Shown here: in pieces, positions 8,144-16,812 of the stretch
Layout: each line of letters begins with the position of its first letter
Numbering within the stretch: the stretch's first letter is position 1
Assembly: GCF_900142715.1 (NCBI RefSeq)
Contig: NZ_FRBX01000001.1
Location: forward strand, 868,001-932,000
Length of the DNA: 64,000 nt
Direction of reading: 5' to 3'
Origin: Flavobacterium pectinovorum
GTDB taxonomy: Bacteria > Bacteroidota > Bacteroidia > Flavobacteriales > Flavobacteriaceae
The notes under the pieces: model-generated
The model's input: only the letters and a program-made list of their open reading frames with translations
The model's database searches: none
What the model was told of the DNA's origin: nothing
Translations under genes and position numbers: made by a program

Positions 8144-9283
8144 ATGAATTTATTTAACGTATACCCACTTTACGACATAACACCTGTAAAAGCATTAGAT
8201 TGCACAATTACAGACAATAATGGGGTGGAATATTTAGACTTATATAGCGGACACGGTGTAATTTCGATTGGCCATACGCAGCCTGATTATGTTGAAAAAC
8301 TAAAAAATCAATTAGATCATTTAGGATTTTATTCGAATGCCATTCAGAATCCTTTGCAGGTAGAATTGGCTCAGAAATTAGGAAAACTTTCAGGATTAGA
8401 AGATTACGAATTGTTTTTATGCAGTTCCGGAGCTGAAGCCAATGAAAATGCCTTGAAATTAGCTTCTTTCCATAACGGAAAATCAAGAGTTCTTGCTTTT
8501 GATAATTCTTTCCACGGAAGAACTTCTGCAGCTGTTGCTGTTACTGATAATAAAAAAATCGTAGCACCAATTAACGCACAACAAGTAGTTACTTTTTTAC
8601 CATTAAATCAAATTGAATTAGTTGAAGCAGAACTTGAAAAAGGAGATGTTACAGCCGTAATTATCGAAGGAATTCAAGGAGTTGGAGGTTTAGATCAGGG
8701 AACAACAGAATTTTTTCAGGCTTTAGAAAAAGCATGTAAAAAACACGATGTGGTTTTGATTTTAGATGAAGTACAATCAGGATACGGAAGAAGCGGAAAA
8801 TTCTTCGCTTTCCAACATCACGGAATCAACGCTGATATTATTTCAGTTGCAAAAGGAATGGGGAATGGTTTTCCGGTTGGAGGCATTTTAATTTCTCCAA
8901 AATTTGAAGCAAGTTTCGGATTATTAGGAACAACCTTCGGCGGAAGCCATTTGTCTTGTGCAGCAGGAATTGCGGTTCTTGATGTAATAGAAAAGCTAAA
9001 TTTAATAGATAACGTAAACGAAGTATCGGCTTATTTCTCAGAGCAAATCAAACAAGTTCCCGGAATCAAACAAGTAAAAGGAAAAGGTTTAATGCTTGGT
9101 GTTGAATTTGATTTTGATGTTTCTGCTTTAAGAAAGAAACTAATTATCGAGAAACATATTTTTACAGGAAGTGCAAATAACAAAAATCTGTTAAGAATTT
9201 TGCCACCACTTACTGTGAAAAAATCAGATATCGACACTTTTATTGTAGCTTTAAAAGAAAGTTTAGAAGAGCTTAAAAATTAG
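8144..9283 (+). CDS. argD: Acylornithine aminotransferase
   Basis: A 379-residue class III PLP aminotransferase. Visible: CSSGAEANENALKLA (residues 93-107), FHGRT, the PLP-ring Asp208 in LILDEVQSGYGRSG, and the Schiff-base Lys237 in SVAKGMGNGFPVGG. It converts acyl-glutamate semialdehyde to N-acylornithine with glutamate as donor. Its place between argC and argF' supports argD over other class III enzymes. Substrate is inferred to be the succinylated form because of the argF' specificity residue. Confidence 0.93.
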   Translation: MNLFNVYPLYDITPVKALDCTITDNNGVEYLDLYSGHGVISIGHTQPDYVEKLKNQLDHLGFYSNAIQNPLQVELAQKLGKLSGLEDYELFLCSSGAEANENALKLASFHNGKSRVLAFDNSFHGRTSAAVAVTDNKKIVAPINAQQVVTFLPLNQIELVEAELEKGDVTAVIIEGIQGVGGLDQGTTEFFQALEKACKKHDVVLILDEVQSGYGRSGKFFAFQHHGINADIISVAKGMGNGFPVGGILISPKFEASFGLLGTTFGGSHLSCAAGIAVLDVIEKLNLIDNVNEVSAYFSEQIKQVPGIKQVKGKGLMLGVEFDFDVSALRKKLIIEKHIFTGSANNKNLLRILPPLTVKKSDIDTFIVALKESLEELKN

Positions 9284-9300
9284 TTACCATATATATTAAT

Positions 9301-9350
9301 TCGTTTAATCGTTTAACTGGTTAATCGATTAAACGATTAACCAATTAAAC
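9301..9350. repeat. Dyad-symmetric TTTAATCG-word repeat
   Basis: Intercistronic hairpin built from GTTTAATCG, GGTTAATCG and their complements, ending 8 bases before the proA start. Confidence 0.65.
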
Positions 9351-9358
9351 CAAAATAA

Positions 9359-10552
9359 ATGAATCCATTATCAATCGAAAAACGCAATCTGGTTTTGCAC
9401 TCTATGGCAAAGCTGGTCGGACAAGAGCGGAGTCAAATAATTCTCACCAATCAGGAAGATTTACTCGCTTACGATGGTTCAGATTTAGCGATGGAAGAGC
9501 GCCTGAAAGTAGATAATAAAAAAGTCGACGAGATGATTTTATCGTTAAATCAATTGGCTTCACAGGAAGATCCGGTTGGAGTAGAGCGTTTTCATTTTGT
9601 TCATGATAATGGAATCAAAGTAGTCAATAAAACCGCCGCATTCGGCACCATATTAATTATTTACGAATCGCGTCCCGATGTTACAATCGAAGCGGGCGGA
9701 ATTGCCTTTAAATCCGGAAATAAGATTTTATTAAAAGGAGGAAAAGAATCTTTAAAATCAAACTTAAAGATTGTTGATTTATGGCATCAGGCTTTAGAAC
9801 AAAACGGAGTTTCAAAAGATTGGGTGGAGTATCTGAATTTTAATCGCGCAGAAACACAGGCTTTCTTAGAAAAACCAACTCAAAAAGTCGATTTAATTGT
9901 TCCAAGAGGAGGAGAAAAATTGATTGAGTTTGTAAAGCAACACGCCACTTGCCCGGTAATTGTAAGCGGTCGCGGAAATAATTTTGTTTACGTTCATCAA
10001 AATGCAGATACAGATTTGGCTTTAAAAGTAATTTTGAATGCTAAAACTTCTAAAATCTCAGCTTGTAATGCTTTAGATAAAGTTTTAATAGATTCGAGAT
10101 TGCCTAATTTTGAAGGTTTTACAGCTATTTTAATAGAAACTTTAATTGAAAATAAAGTAGAAGTTATTGTAGACGAATCGTTAAAAAGCTTTGAAGACAC
10201 AGAAACACTTCAAAACGAAGATATTTGGTACGAAGAATTTTTAGATTATAAAATCGTCATCGGAACAATTGATTCTGAAGAACATGCAATCGAAAAAATC
10301 AATAAATATTGTGGCGGACATTCAGCAGCAATAATTACAAGAGATGAAAATGTTGCAAAACAATTCATGGAATCTATTGATGCAGCTGCAGTTTATCACA
10401 ACGCATCAACCCGTTTTACAGATGGCGGACAATTTGGTCTTGGCGGAGAATTAGCGATAAGCACCGATAAATTGCATCAACGCGGACCAATTGGTTTACA
10501 ACATCTTGTAACCAATAAATGGTACGTTTATGGAGAAGGACAAATACGGTAG
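9359..10552 (+). CDS. proA: Glutamate-5-semialdehyde dehydrogenase
   Basis: A 397-residue gamma-glutamyl phosphate reductase, second step of proline synthesis from glutamate. The aldehyde dehydrogenase fold is recognisable by IYESRPDVTIEAGGIAFKSGN, LIVPRGGEKLI and the catalytic Cys236 in SACNALDKVLI. The C-terminal NASTRFTDGGQFGLGGE is the family signature. It sits inside the arginine operon with proB next, so both pathways using glutamate are transcribed together. Confidence 0.96.
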   Translation: MNPLSIEKRNLVLHSMAKLVGQERSQIILTNQEDLLAYDGSDLAMEERLKVDNKKVDEMILSLNQLASQEDPVGVERFHFVHDNGIKVVNKTAAFGTILIIYESRPDVTIEAGGIAFKSGNKILLKGGKESLKSNLKIVDLWHQALEQNGVSKDWVEYLNFNRAETQAFLEKPTQKVDLIVPRGGEKLIEFVKQHATCPVIVSGRGNNFVYVHQNADTDLALKVILNAKTSKISACNALDKVLIDSRLPNFEGFTAILIETLIENKVEVIVDESLKSFEDTETLQNEDIWYEEFLDYKIVIGTIDSEEHAIEKINKYCGGHSAAIITRDENVAKQFMESIDAAAVYHNASTRFTDGGQFGLGGELAISTDKLHQRGPIGLQHLVTNKWYVYGEGQIR

Positions 10553-10635
10553 AATTTTAGATTTCTGATTTTAGATTTTAGATTGAGGATTAAAAAGATT
10601 AATAATTTCTGATTTTAAAAATTGGAATTTAACTA

Positions 10636-10699
10636 AAGATAAACCTTGCGCCCTTTGCGATAAAAATAAAACTTAGTGCCTTTGAGCCTTCGTGGCAAA
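10636..10699. repeat. Word-type repeat before proB
   Basis: Gap carrying AACCTTGCGCCCTTTGCG and GTGCCTTTGAGCCTTCGTGGC, phrases of the same style as elements near 32.0, 51.3 and 60.1 kb. No gene seen. Confidence 0.5.
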
Positions 10700-10710
10700 A
10701 CCAAAACAAA

Positions 10711-11472
10711 ATGAGCAAAAAACGGATTTTATTAAAAATAGGAAGTAATACTTTAACCAAAGAAACCAATCATATTTCGCGGGGAAAGATCGAAGATATT
10801 GGTATGCAAATCGCCGCTTTAAACAAAGATTACGAATTTGTAATCGTAAGTTCTGGAGCCATTGCAGCGGCCAAACAGTTTGTAAAACTAGAAAGTAAAG
10901 GCAAAGAAATTGCATTAAAGCAAGCTTTGGCTTCGATTGGACAACCCCATTTAATGCGGATTTTCCATGAAAATTTCAGCGATTTAGGATTATTGACATC
11001 ACAATGTTTATTGTCTTATTCAGATTTCGAAAAAGATCAGTCGAAAGTCAATATTGTCAATACCATTAATGTTTTGGTCGAGAACAATTACATTCCGATT
11101 ATTAATGAAAATGATACCGTTGCCACAGATGAGATTCGGTTTGGAGATAATGATAAATTAGCCGCTTTAACAGCAGTGCTGCTAAATGTTGATATTCTGA
11201 TTATTGCGACTAATACAAACGGAATTTATACCAAAGATTCTATTCATGATGAAAATCCTGAGACGATCAAATTAGTAAATGATTTAAAAGTATTAGAAAA
11301 AGAAATCGGCGAATCAAAATCATCACACGGAACAGGAGGGATGCAATCCAAAATCGAGGCCGCCGGAATCGCAAAAGCAGCCAGCATAGAAACCTGGATC
11401 GTAAACGGATTAAATGATAATTTTATTTTAAAAGCATTACAGAACGAAATTCCGTTTACTAAAATTGTGTAA
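10711..11472 (+). CDS. proB: Glutamate 5-kinase, catalytic domain only
   Basis: A 253-residue amino-acid kinase that phosphorylates glutamate for proline synthesis. The N-terminal KIGSNTLT, the VSSGAIAAAK segment, the glutamate/ATP site PIINENDTV, FGDNDKLAA and the GTGGMQSK loop are intact. The protein ends where the kinase domain ends: the C-terminal PUA domain found in the roughly 370-residue E. coli enzyme is missing. Such short forms are known. Lack of PUA may change proline feedback; that is inference. Confidence 0.94.
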   Translation: MSKKRILLKIGSNTLTKETNHISRGKIEDIGMQIAALNKDYEFVIVSSGAIAAAKQFVKLESKGKEIALKQALASIGQPHLMRIFHENFSDLGLLTSQCLLSYSDFEKDQSKVNIVNTINVLVENNYIPIINENDTVATDEIRFGDNDKLAALTAVLLNVDILIIATNTNGIYTKDSIHDENPETIKLVNDLKVLEKEIGESKSSHGTGGMQSKIEAAGIAKAASIETWIVNGLNDNFILKALQNEIPFTKIV

Positions 11473-11476
11473 TTAC

Positions 11477-11529
11477 AACGCGGATGATACGGATTCGCTA
11501 AAGCGAAAACGCGGATAAAAACGGATTTT
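11477..11529. repeat. Left inverted repeat flanking the GxxExxY gene
   Basis: Starts 4 bases after the proB stop. Contains ATACGGATTCGCT, AAGCGAA and AACGCGGAT words with an inner dyad TTCGCT/AGCGAA. It is an imperfect inverted copy of the repeat at 11969-12020. Confidence 0.8.
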
Positions 11530-11578
11530 ATTTTATTTTGATTTTTATGTAGTATATTTCATTCAAAATTAAAAAAAA

Positions 11579-11980
11579 ATGAAATTATTACATGAAGAAT
11601 TGACCGACGTCATTATTAAAACTTTTTATGAAGTTTACAATGAATTAGGATATGGTTTTTTAGAAAGAGTTTATCAAAATTCGTTATACTTAGAATTAAA
11701 AAGTAAAGGCTTAAAGGTTGAAGCTCAAAAGAAAATAGAAGTTTATTATAAAGGAATTGAAGTTGGACAATATTATGCCGACTTGATAGTAGAAGATTTA
11801 ATTATATTAGAACTAAAAGCAGCAGATGGTATAGTGAAAGAATTCGAAAATCAAATTTTAAATTATTTAAAAGGAACAAATTGTGAAGTAGGTTTACTTT
11901 TAAATTTTGGAACAAAACCAGAATTTAAACGAAAGATTTTCGAAAATAATAGAAAATTAAGAATAGAGAAATCCGTATAA
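11579..11980 (+). CDS. GxxExxY protein, PD-(D/E)XK-like fold
   Basis: A 133-residue protein of the GxxExxY family (PDDEXK_3-like). The naming motif is GFLERVY at about residues 26-32, and a nuclease-like core is visible as YADLIVEDLIILELKA (Asp then Glu-x-Lys). Its cellular role is not established. It interrupts the arginine operon between proB and argF' and is framed by inverted copies of one repeat; its last codons lie inside the right copy. This layout suggests the gene arrived as a cassette. It has no visible part in arginine synthesis. Confidence 0.88.
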   Translation: MKLLHEELTDVIIKTFYEVYNELGYGFLERVYQNSLYLELKSKGLKVEAQKKIEVYYKGIEVGQYYADLIVEDLIILELKAADGIVKEFENQILNYLKGTNCEVGLLLNFGTKPEFKRKIFENNRKLRIEKSV

Positions 11981-12020
11981 ATCAGCGTCTTCGCGATAGC
12001 GAATCTGTTTAATCAGCGTC
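11969..12020. repeat. Right inverted repeat flanking the GxxExxY gene
   Basis: Begins in the last four codons of the gene. It carries AATCCGTATAAATCAGCG, the dyad TTCGC-GATA-GCGAA, and ATCAGCGTC. Reverse-complemented it aligns along its length with 11477-11529, and in the direct sense with a solitary copy at 36983-37033. Confidence 0.8.
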
Positions 12021-12055
12021 TAATTTTAGACACCAACTAACAAAAACAAAAAACA

Positions 12056-13003
12056 ATGAATTATATTTCAATACAAGATATCGACTCATTATCAAAATGG
12101 GTAAAAAGCGCGTTAAAAATAAAAAAGGACCCGCTTAAAAATCAAAAATTAGGAAAAAACAAAACCTTAGGAATGTTATTCTTCAACCCGAGTTTAAGAA
12201 CGCGTTTGAGTACTCAAAAAGCGGCTTTAAATTTAGGAATGAACGTAATGGTAATGAACTTTACCAACGAAGGCTGGACATTAGAATTCGAAGACGGAGC
12301 TGTAATGAATTCCGGTGCTTCAGAACATATTAAAGAAGCTGCGGAAGTAGTTTCACAATATTGTGATATTATCGCTATTCGTGCTTTCGCAGGTTTGGTA
12401 GATAAAGAAAAAGATTATGCTGAAACGGTTATTTCAGGATTTTTGAAACACGCAACAGTGCCAATCGTAAACATGGAAAGTGCCGTTCGTCACCCGATGC
12501 AATCTTTGGCAGATGCCATCACGATGGAAGAATACAAGACTAAACATAAACCAAAAGTGGTTTTATCTTGGGCGCCGCATCCAAAAGCTTTGCCACAGGC
12601 AGTTGCAAATTCATTTGTAGAAATGATGCAAATGCAAAAAGACATGGATTTTGTAATCACACATCCAGAAGGTTACGAATTGAGCCCGGAAATTACACAA
12701 GATTGTAAAATCGAATACGATCAAAACAAAGCTTTCGAAAATGCTGATTTTGTTTACGTAAAAAACTGGAGCAACTTCAACGATTACGGGAAAGTAACCA
12801 ATACAGATTCAAACTGGACCGTTACGGCCGAAAAAATGGCTTTAACCAATAATGGAAAATTTATGCATTGTCTTCCGGTTCGTCGTAACGTAATTGTAAG
12901 TGACGAAGTGATTGACAGCGAAAATTCAATCGTAATTCAACAAGCGAATAACAGAACGTATTCGGCACAATTAGTTTTACAAAAGATTTTGAAGAAGTTA
13001 TAA
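12056..13003 (+). CDS. argF': N-succinylornithine carbamoyltransferase
   Basis: A 315-residue transcarbamylase. The carbamoyl-phosphate loop is FFNPSLRTR (42-50), with HPMQSLAD and HCLPVRRN further on. It follows the Bacteroides-type N-acylornithine transcarbamylases, not ordinary ornithine ArgF: WAPHPKALPQAVANSF and ITHPEGYEL are characteristic. By recalled alignment, Ser89 occupies the position that is Glu92 in the Xanthomonas acetylornithine enzyme and Pro90 in the Bacteroides fragilis succinylornithine enzyme; published swaps there change acyl specificity, and a small residue favours succinyl. Product would be N-succinylcitrulline. Confidence 0.9.
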   Translation: MNYISIQDIDSLSKWVKSALKIKKDPLKNQKLGKNKTLGMLFFNPSLRTRLSTQKAALNLGMNVMVMNFTNEGWTLEFEDGAVMNSGASEHIKEAAEVVSQYCDIIAIRAFAGLVDKEKDYAETVISGFLKHATVPIVNMESAVRHPMQSLADAITMEEYKTKHKPKVVLSWAPHPKALPQAVANSFVEMMQMQKDMDFVITHPEGYELSPEITQDCKIEYDQNKAFENADFVYVKNWSNFNDYGKVTNTDSNWTVTAEKMALTNNGKFMHCLPVRRNVIVSDEVIDSENSIVIQQANNRTYSAQLVLQKILKKL

Positions 13004-13028
13004 ATAAAGTTGCAAAGGCACAAAGTTG

Positions 13029-13092
13029 CAAAGGTTCAGAGGTTTTTACAAACTGAATCTAAACTTTGTTCCTTTGTTTCTCTGAACCTTTG
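13029..13092. repeat. Perfect 13-bp-arm inverted repeat between argF' and argB
   Basis: Arms CAAAGGTTCAGAG (13029-13041) and CTCTGAACCTTTG (13080-13092), same words as the elements near 61.3 and 61.6 kb. Its right end abuts the argB start codon. Confidence 0.8.
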
Positions 13093-13098
13093 AACCTC

Positions 13099-13875
13099 AT
13101 GAATAAAGTTAAAGTAATAAAAATAGGCGGAAACATCATCGATAATCCAACCGAATTAGAACAGTTTTTAACTGATTTTTCTAAAATAGAAGGATATAAA
13201 GTTTTAGTTCACGGTGGAGGAAAATCGGCTACAAAAATGGCCCAAAGTATTGGTTTGGTACCTCAAATGATTGAAGGGCGCCGTATTACAGATGCTCCAA
13301 TGCTTGATGTTGTCGTGATGATCTATGCCGGACAAATCAATAAAGATATTGTCGCACAGTTGCAGGCAAAAAACAACAATGCAATGGGATTTTCGGGAGC
13401 TGACGGAAATTTAATTCAGTCAATAAAAAGAAATCACCCAACAATTGACTACGGTTTTGTAGGCGATGTAAAAAAAGTAAATACAGCTTTGTTGAAAACG
13501 TTGCTTGAAGCTGGAATAGTTCCTGTTTTCTGCGCCATTACACACGATAAAAACGGACAACTTTTAAATACTAATGCAGATACCATTGCGAGTGAATTAT
13601 CAATTGCATTATCAGAGGTTTTTGATGTTACACTAACGTATTGTTTTGAAAAACAAGGAGTTTTGCAAGATTCAGAAGACGATTCATCTGTGATTACAGC
13701 AATAAACGAAGAATTATACAATAAACTAAAAACAAAAAAAGTAATCCATTCCGGAATGATTCCAAAGTTGGATAATTGCTTTAATAGTTTGTCAAGAGGC
13801 GTTCAAAAAATCAAAATAGGACATCACAAAATGCTCCAAAATCCAGATGTTTTGCATACGACGATTACATTATAA
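13099..13875 (+). CDS. argB: N-acyl-glutamate kinase
   Basis: A 258-residue amino-acid kinase. KVIKIGGNIID at the N-terminus, VLVHGGGKSATKMA, GRRITDAPMLDVVVMIYAGQINKDIVA and GMIPKLDNC identify ArgB. The frame extends 11 codons upstream to 13066, but that stretch is repeat sequence, so ATG 13099 is used. It phosphorylates the acylated glutamate. Short kinases of this type in Bacteroidota are thought to use N-succinylglutamate; the context here agrees but does not prove it. Confidence 0.93.
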   Translation: MNKVKVIKIGGNIIDNPTELEQFLTDFSKIEGYKVLVHGGGKSATKMAQSIGLVPQMIEGRRITDAPMLDVVVMIYAGQINKDIVAQLQAKNNNAMGFSGADGNLIQSIKRNHPTIDYGFVGDVKKVNTALLKTLLEAGIVPVFCAITHDKNGQLLNTNADTIASELSIALSEVFDVTLTYCFEKQGVLQDSEDDSSVITAINEELYNKLKTKKVIHSGMIPKLDNCFNSLSRGVQKIKIGHHKMLQNPDVLHTTITL

Positions 13876-13887
13876 AAGATATAGCCC

Positions 13888-13949
13888 CGAATTGCACAAA
13901 TTTTTACGACTTAAAATTTAAAAAAATTAGCGAAAATTTGTGTAATTCG
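13888..13949. repeat. Inverted repeat of the CGTGGC/AATTCG type
   Basis: Arms of 17 bases, CGAATTGCACAAATTTT and AAAATTTGTGTAATTCG, with one G-T pair. The same phrase recurs at 48773-48857. Confidence 0.7.
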
Positions 13950-14050
13950 TGGCAAAAAAAGATAGCTGCGGAAGTTGTTTTAAATATTAATTTTAGAAAT
14001 TTGCGCAAATTAAAAATGTCACAGATTTAATTAAAAACATTGTGACTTCG

Positions 14051-14068
14051 TCCCGATAGCTATCGGGA
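14051..14068. repeat. 18-bp perfect palindrome TCCCGATAGC/GCTATCGGGA class
   Basis: Perfect palindrome with half-site TCCCGATAG, in the gap between argB and argE. A 16-bp core copy occurs at 41578-41593 and degenerate ones at 4676-4691 and near the right end of the window. Confidence 0.8.
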
Positions 14069-14090
14069 TCGTGGCAGAGAACCTACACCT

Positions 14091-15161
14091 ATGAAAAATA
14101 TAGCAACGCTTACCAAAGAGGCAATTAACTTATTGAAAAATCTAATTGAAACCCCTTCATTTTCAAGTGAAGAAGATCAAACAGCACTTTTAATAGAAAA
14201 TTGGTTCAATCAAAACGAGATTCCTTTTAAAAGAGAAAACAATAATGTGTGGGCTTTCAACAAGTATTTCGACGAAAATAAACCAACACTTTTACTGAAT
14301 TCACACCACGATACCGTAAAACCAAATCAGGCTTACACAAACGATCCGTTTAAAGCCATTGAAAAAGACGGTAAATTATTCGGATTAGGAAGCAATGATG
14401 CAGGAGGATGTCTGGTTTCGTTATTGGCAACGTTTGTTCACTTTTACGAAAATCAAAATTTGTCACATAATATCGTAATTGTGGCTTCCGCCGAAGAAGA
14501 AAGCAGCGGAAAAAACGGTTTAAACAGCGTTTTAAAACATTTACCAGAGTTAGATTGTGCTATTGTTGGCGAACCAACATTAATGCAATTGGCTGTAGCT
14601 GAGAAAGGTTTGTTAGTTTTGGACGTAAAAGTAAAAGGAACTGCAAGTCACGCCGCGCATCAAAACGACGATAATTCATTATACAAATCTATTCCCGTAA
14701 TGGAATGGTTTAAAAACTATAAATTCGATAAAATCTCTGATGTTTTAGGTCCTGTAAAAATGACCGTAACACAAATCAGCGCTGGAAAACAGCACAATGT
14801 TGTGCCATCAGAATGTGATTTGGTTGTAGATATTCGTGTAACAGATCGTTATTCGAATACCGAAATTTTGGAAGTGGTAAAAGCAAACGTAAATGCCGAA
14901 GTAACACCAAGATCTATGCATTTAAATGCATCGTCTATTCCGGTTGCGCATGGTTTGGTACAAGCCGGAATTGCTTTAGGAAGAACCACTTATGGCTCAC
15001 CAACACTTTCAGATCAGTCTGTTTTAAGCTGTCAGTCTTTAAAATTAGGACCAGGAGAAACACTGCGGTCACATTCAGCAGACGAATTTATTTTCATTAA
15101 CGAAATTGAGGAAGGAGTCGATTTGTACGTTAAAATACTAACAGATTTCTTTAAATTATAA
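14091..15161 (+). CDS. argE: M20 acylornithine/acylcitrulline deacylase
   Basis: A 356-residue metallopeptidase-type deacylase of the M20 family (ArgE/DapE). Metal ligands are visible: His72 and Asp74 in SHHDTVKP, the bridging Asp103 in GSNDAGG, and the Glu pair at 135-136 in ASAEEESSG. The lid/dimerisation domain begins near residue 180. Within this operon it should remove the acyl group from acylcitrulline or acylornithine. The distal ligand His occurs in LRSHSADEF. Confidence 0.92.
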   Translation: MKNIATLTKEAINLLKNLIETPSFSSEEDQTALLIENWFNQNEIPFKRENNNVWAFNKYFDENKPTLLLNSHHDTVKPNQAYTNDPFKAIEKDGKLFGLGSNDAGGCLVSLLATFVHFYENQNLSHNIVIVASAEEESSGKNGLNSVLKHLPELDCAIVGEPTLMQLAVAEKGLLVLDVKVKGTASHAAHQNDDNSLYKSIPVMEWFKNYKFDKISDVLGPVKMTVTQISAGKQHNVVPSECDLVVDIRVTDRYSNTEILEVVKANVNAEVTPRSMHLNASSIPVAHGLVQAGIALGRTTYGSPTLSDQSVLSCQSLKLGPGETLRSHSADEFIFINEIEEGVDLYVKILTDFFKL

Positions 15162-15173
15162 GAAAAGAAAAAC

Positions 15174-15236
15174 CGCCACGAATTCACGAATTATTTTTGA
15201 TAATCTTTGAAGATATAAATTCGTGAATTCGTGGCG
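15174..15236. repeat. Perfect 19-bp-arm inverted repeat between argE and argH
   Basis: Arms CGCCACGAATTCACGAATT (15174-15192) and AATTCGTGAATTCGTGGCG (15218-15236). The same word pair occurs at 48612-48661. Confidence 0.85.
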
Positions 15237-15250
15237 AAAAAAAAAAATCT

Positions 15251-16531
15251 ATGAAACTTTGGGAAAAAGGAATACCAACAGACAAACAAATCGAACATTT
15301 CACTGTAGGAAATGACCGTGAACTTGATTTAGTGTTGGCAAAATACGATGCTTTAGGTTCTATTGCACACGCCAAAATGCTTGGTCAGATTGGTTTATTA
15401 ACTCAGGAAGAAACAACTTCTTTGGTTGATGCCCTAAACGATATCATCGCTGATATTGTGGTTGGAAATTTTGAAATCGAAGACAGTTTTGAAGACGTGC
15501 ATTCTAAAATCGAATATTTACTAACCGAAAAACTGGGCGATGCCGGAAAAAAAATCCACACCGCGCGTTCTCGTAACGATCAGGTTTTAGTTGATGTTCA
15601 TTTGTATTTAAAAGACGAATTAAAAGCTTTAAAAGAACAAGTAAAAACACTTTTTGACTTGTTAATGGAATCGGCAGAAAAGCATCAAAATGTTTTATTG
15701 CCAGGCTATACACATTTACAAATCGCAATGCCATCTTCATTCGGAATGTGGTTTTCTGCTTATGCAGAGAGCTTAATCGATGATGTAACGATGTTGAATG
15801 CGGCTTCAAAAATTGTAGATCAGAATCCGTTAGGTTCTGCTGCAGGTTACGGAAGTTCGTTTCCAATCAACAGAACTTTTACAACTCAGGAATTAGGTTT
15901 CGAAACGTTGAAATTCAACGCCGTTGCCGCACAAATGAGCCGCGGAAAAGCAGAGAAAACTGTTGCTTTTGCCATGAGCAGCGTTGCAGCAACTTTATCA
16001 AAGTTTGCAATGGACGTTTGTTTGTATATGAGCCAGAACTTTGATTTTATCAGTTTGCCGGCACATCTTACAACGGGTTCTAGCATTATGCCACACAAGA
16101 AAAACCCTGATGTTTTTGAATTAATCAGAGGAAAATGCAACAAAATTCAGGCGCTTCCATACGAAATCACTTTAATAACAAATAATCTGCCAAGCGGTTA
16201 TCACAGAGATTTACAGCTTTTGAAAGAAGGTTTGTTTCCCGCACTTCAAAATTTAAAAGCATGTCTGGATATTGCGATTTTCTCGGTAAAAGATATTACA
16301 GTAAAAGACAATATTTTAAAAGACAAAAAATACGATTATCTTTTCACGGTTGATACTCTAAACGAAATGGTTGTAGCCGGAATTCCATTTAGAGATGCAT
16401 ACAAAGCCGTTGCAGAACAATTGGAAGCAGGAACATATCAGTCTCCAAAAGAAACAAAACATACGCACGAAGGCAGTATTAATAATCTGTGTCTGGATGC
16501 TATTAAAGATAAAATGAAAGCCGCTTTTTAA
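15251..16531 (+). CDS. argH: Argininosuccinate lyase
   Basis: A 426-residue member of the fumarase/aspartase superfamily, last step to arginine, releasing fumarate. Seen: DVHSKIEYLLTEKLGDAGKKIHTARSRNDQV near residues 83-113, LPGYTHLQIAMP, and the superfamily signature GSSIMPHKKNPD. It is shorter than the roughly 460-residue E. coli protein, as usual in this phylum. It is last gene of the arg-pro operon. Confidence 0.96.
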   Translation: MKLWEKGIPTDKQIEHFTVGNDRELDLVLAKYDALGSIAHAKMLGQIGLLTQEETTSLVDALNDIIADIVVGNFEIEDSFEDVHSKIEYLLTEKLGDAGKKIHTARSRNDQVLVDVHLYLKDELKALKEQVKTLFDLLMESAEKHQNVLLPGYTHLQIAMPSSFGMWFSAYAESLIDDVTMLNAASKIVDQNPLGSAAGYGSSFPINRTFTTQELGFETLKFNAVAAQMSRGKAEKTVAFAMSSVAATLSKFAMDVCLYMSQNFDFISLPAHLTTGSSIMPHKKNPDVFELIRGKCNKIQALPYEITLITNNLPSGYHRDLQLLKEGLFPALQNLKACLDIAIFSVKDITVKDNILKDKKYDYLFTVDTLNEMVVAGIPFRDAYKAVAEQLEAGTYQSPKETKHTHEGSINNLCLDAIKDKMKAAF

Positions 16532-16812
16532 AAGTATATAAGTTAAAGTTTTAGTTAACTGTCTAGCTTATTTACAGTTTAATCGGATTAGCGTAGTAAA
16601 ATACACATGATATTTTTAAATTCAGGAATTCTATTACAACTAAAAAAATATTTCTATAAAAATTAATAAAAAAGTAAAATATTTAAACTGCTTATTTTCT
16701 AGCGGTTAGTATTCTTCAAGTTCAGGTTAAATGAATTAAGGTGATTTTTTTGTTAAAAAAATATTAAAATTTTTAAATTTTCAGATTACATTCGTATCAA
16801 ATTTAAAAATTT

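Noticed and set aside
9301..9350. Operator for ProA/ArgD control
   Set aside because: The dyad belongs to the general word-type repeats seen in many unrelated gaps, so a specific regulator is not supported.
13888..13949. CRISPR-like direct repeats in gaps
   Set aside because: Repeats are inverted, irregularly spaced and lack unique spacers; no cas genes are present.
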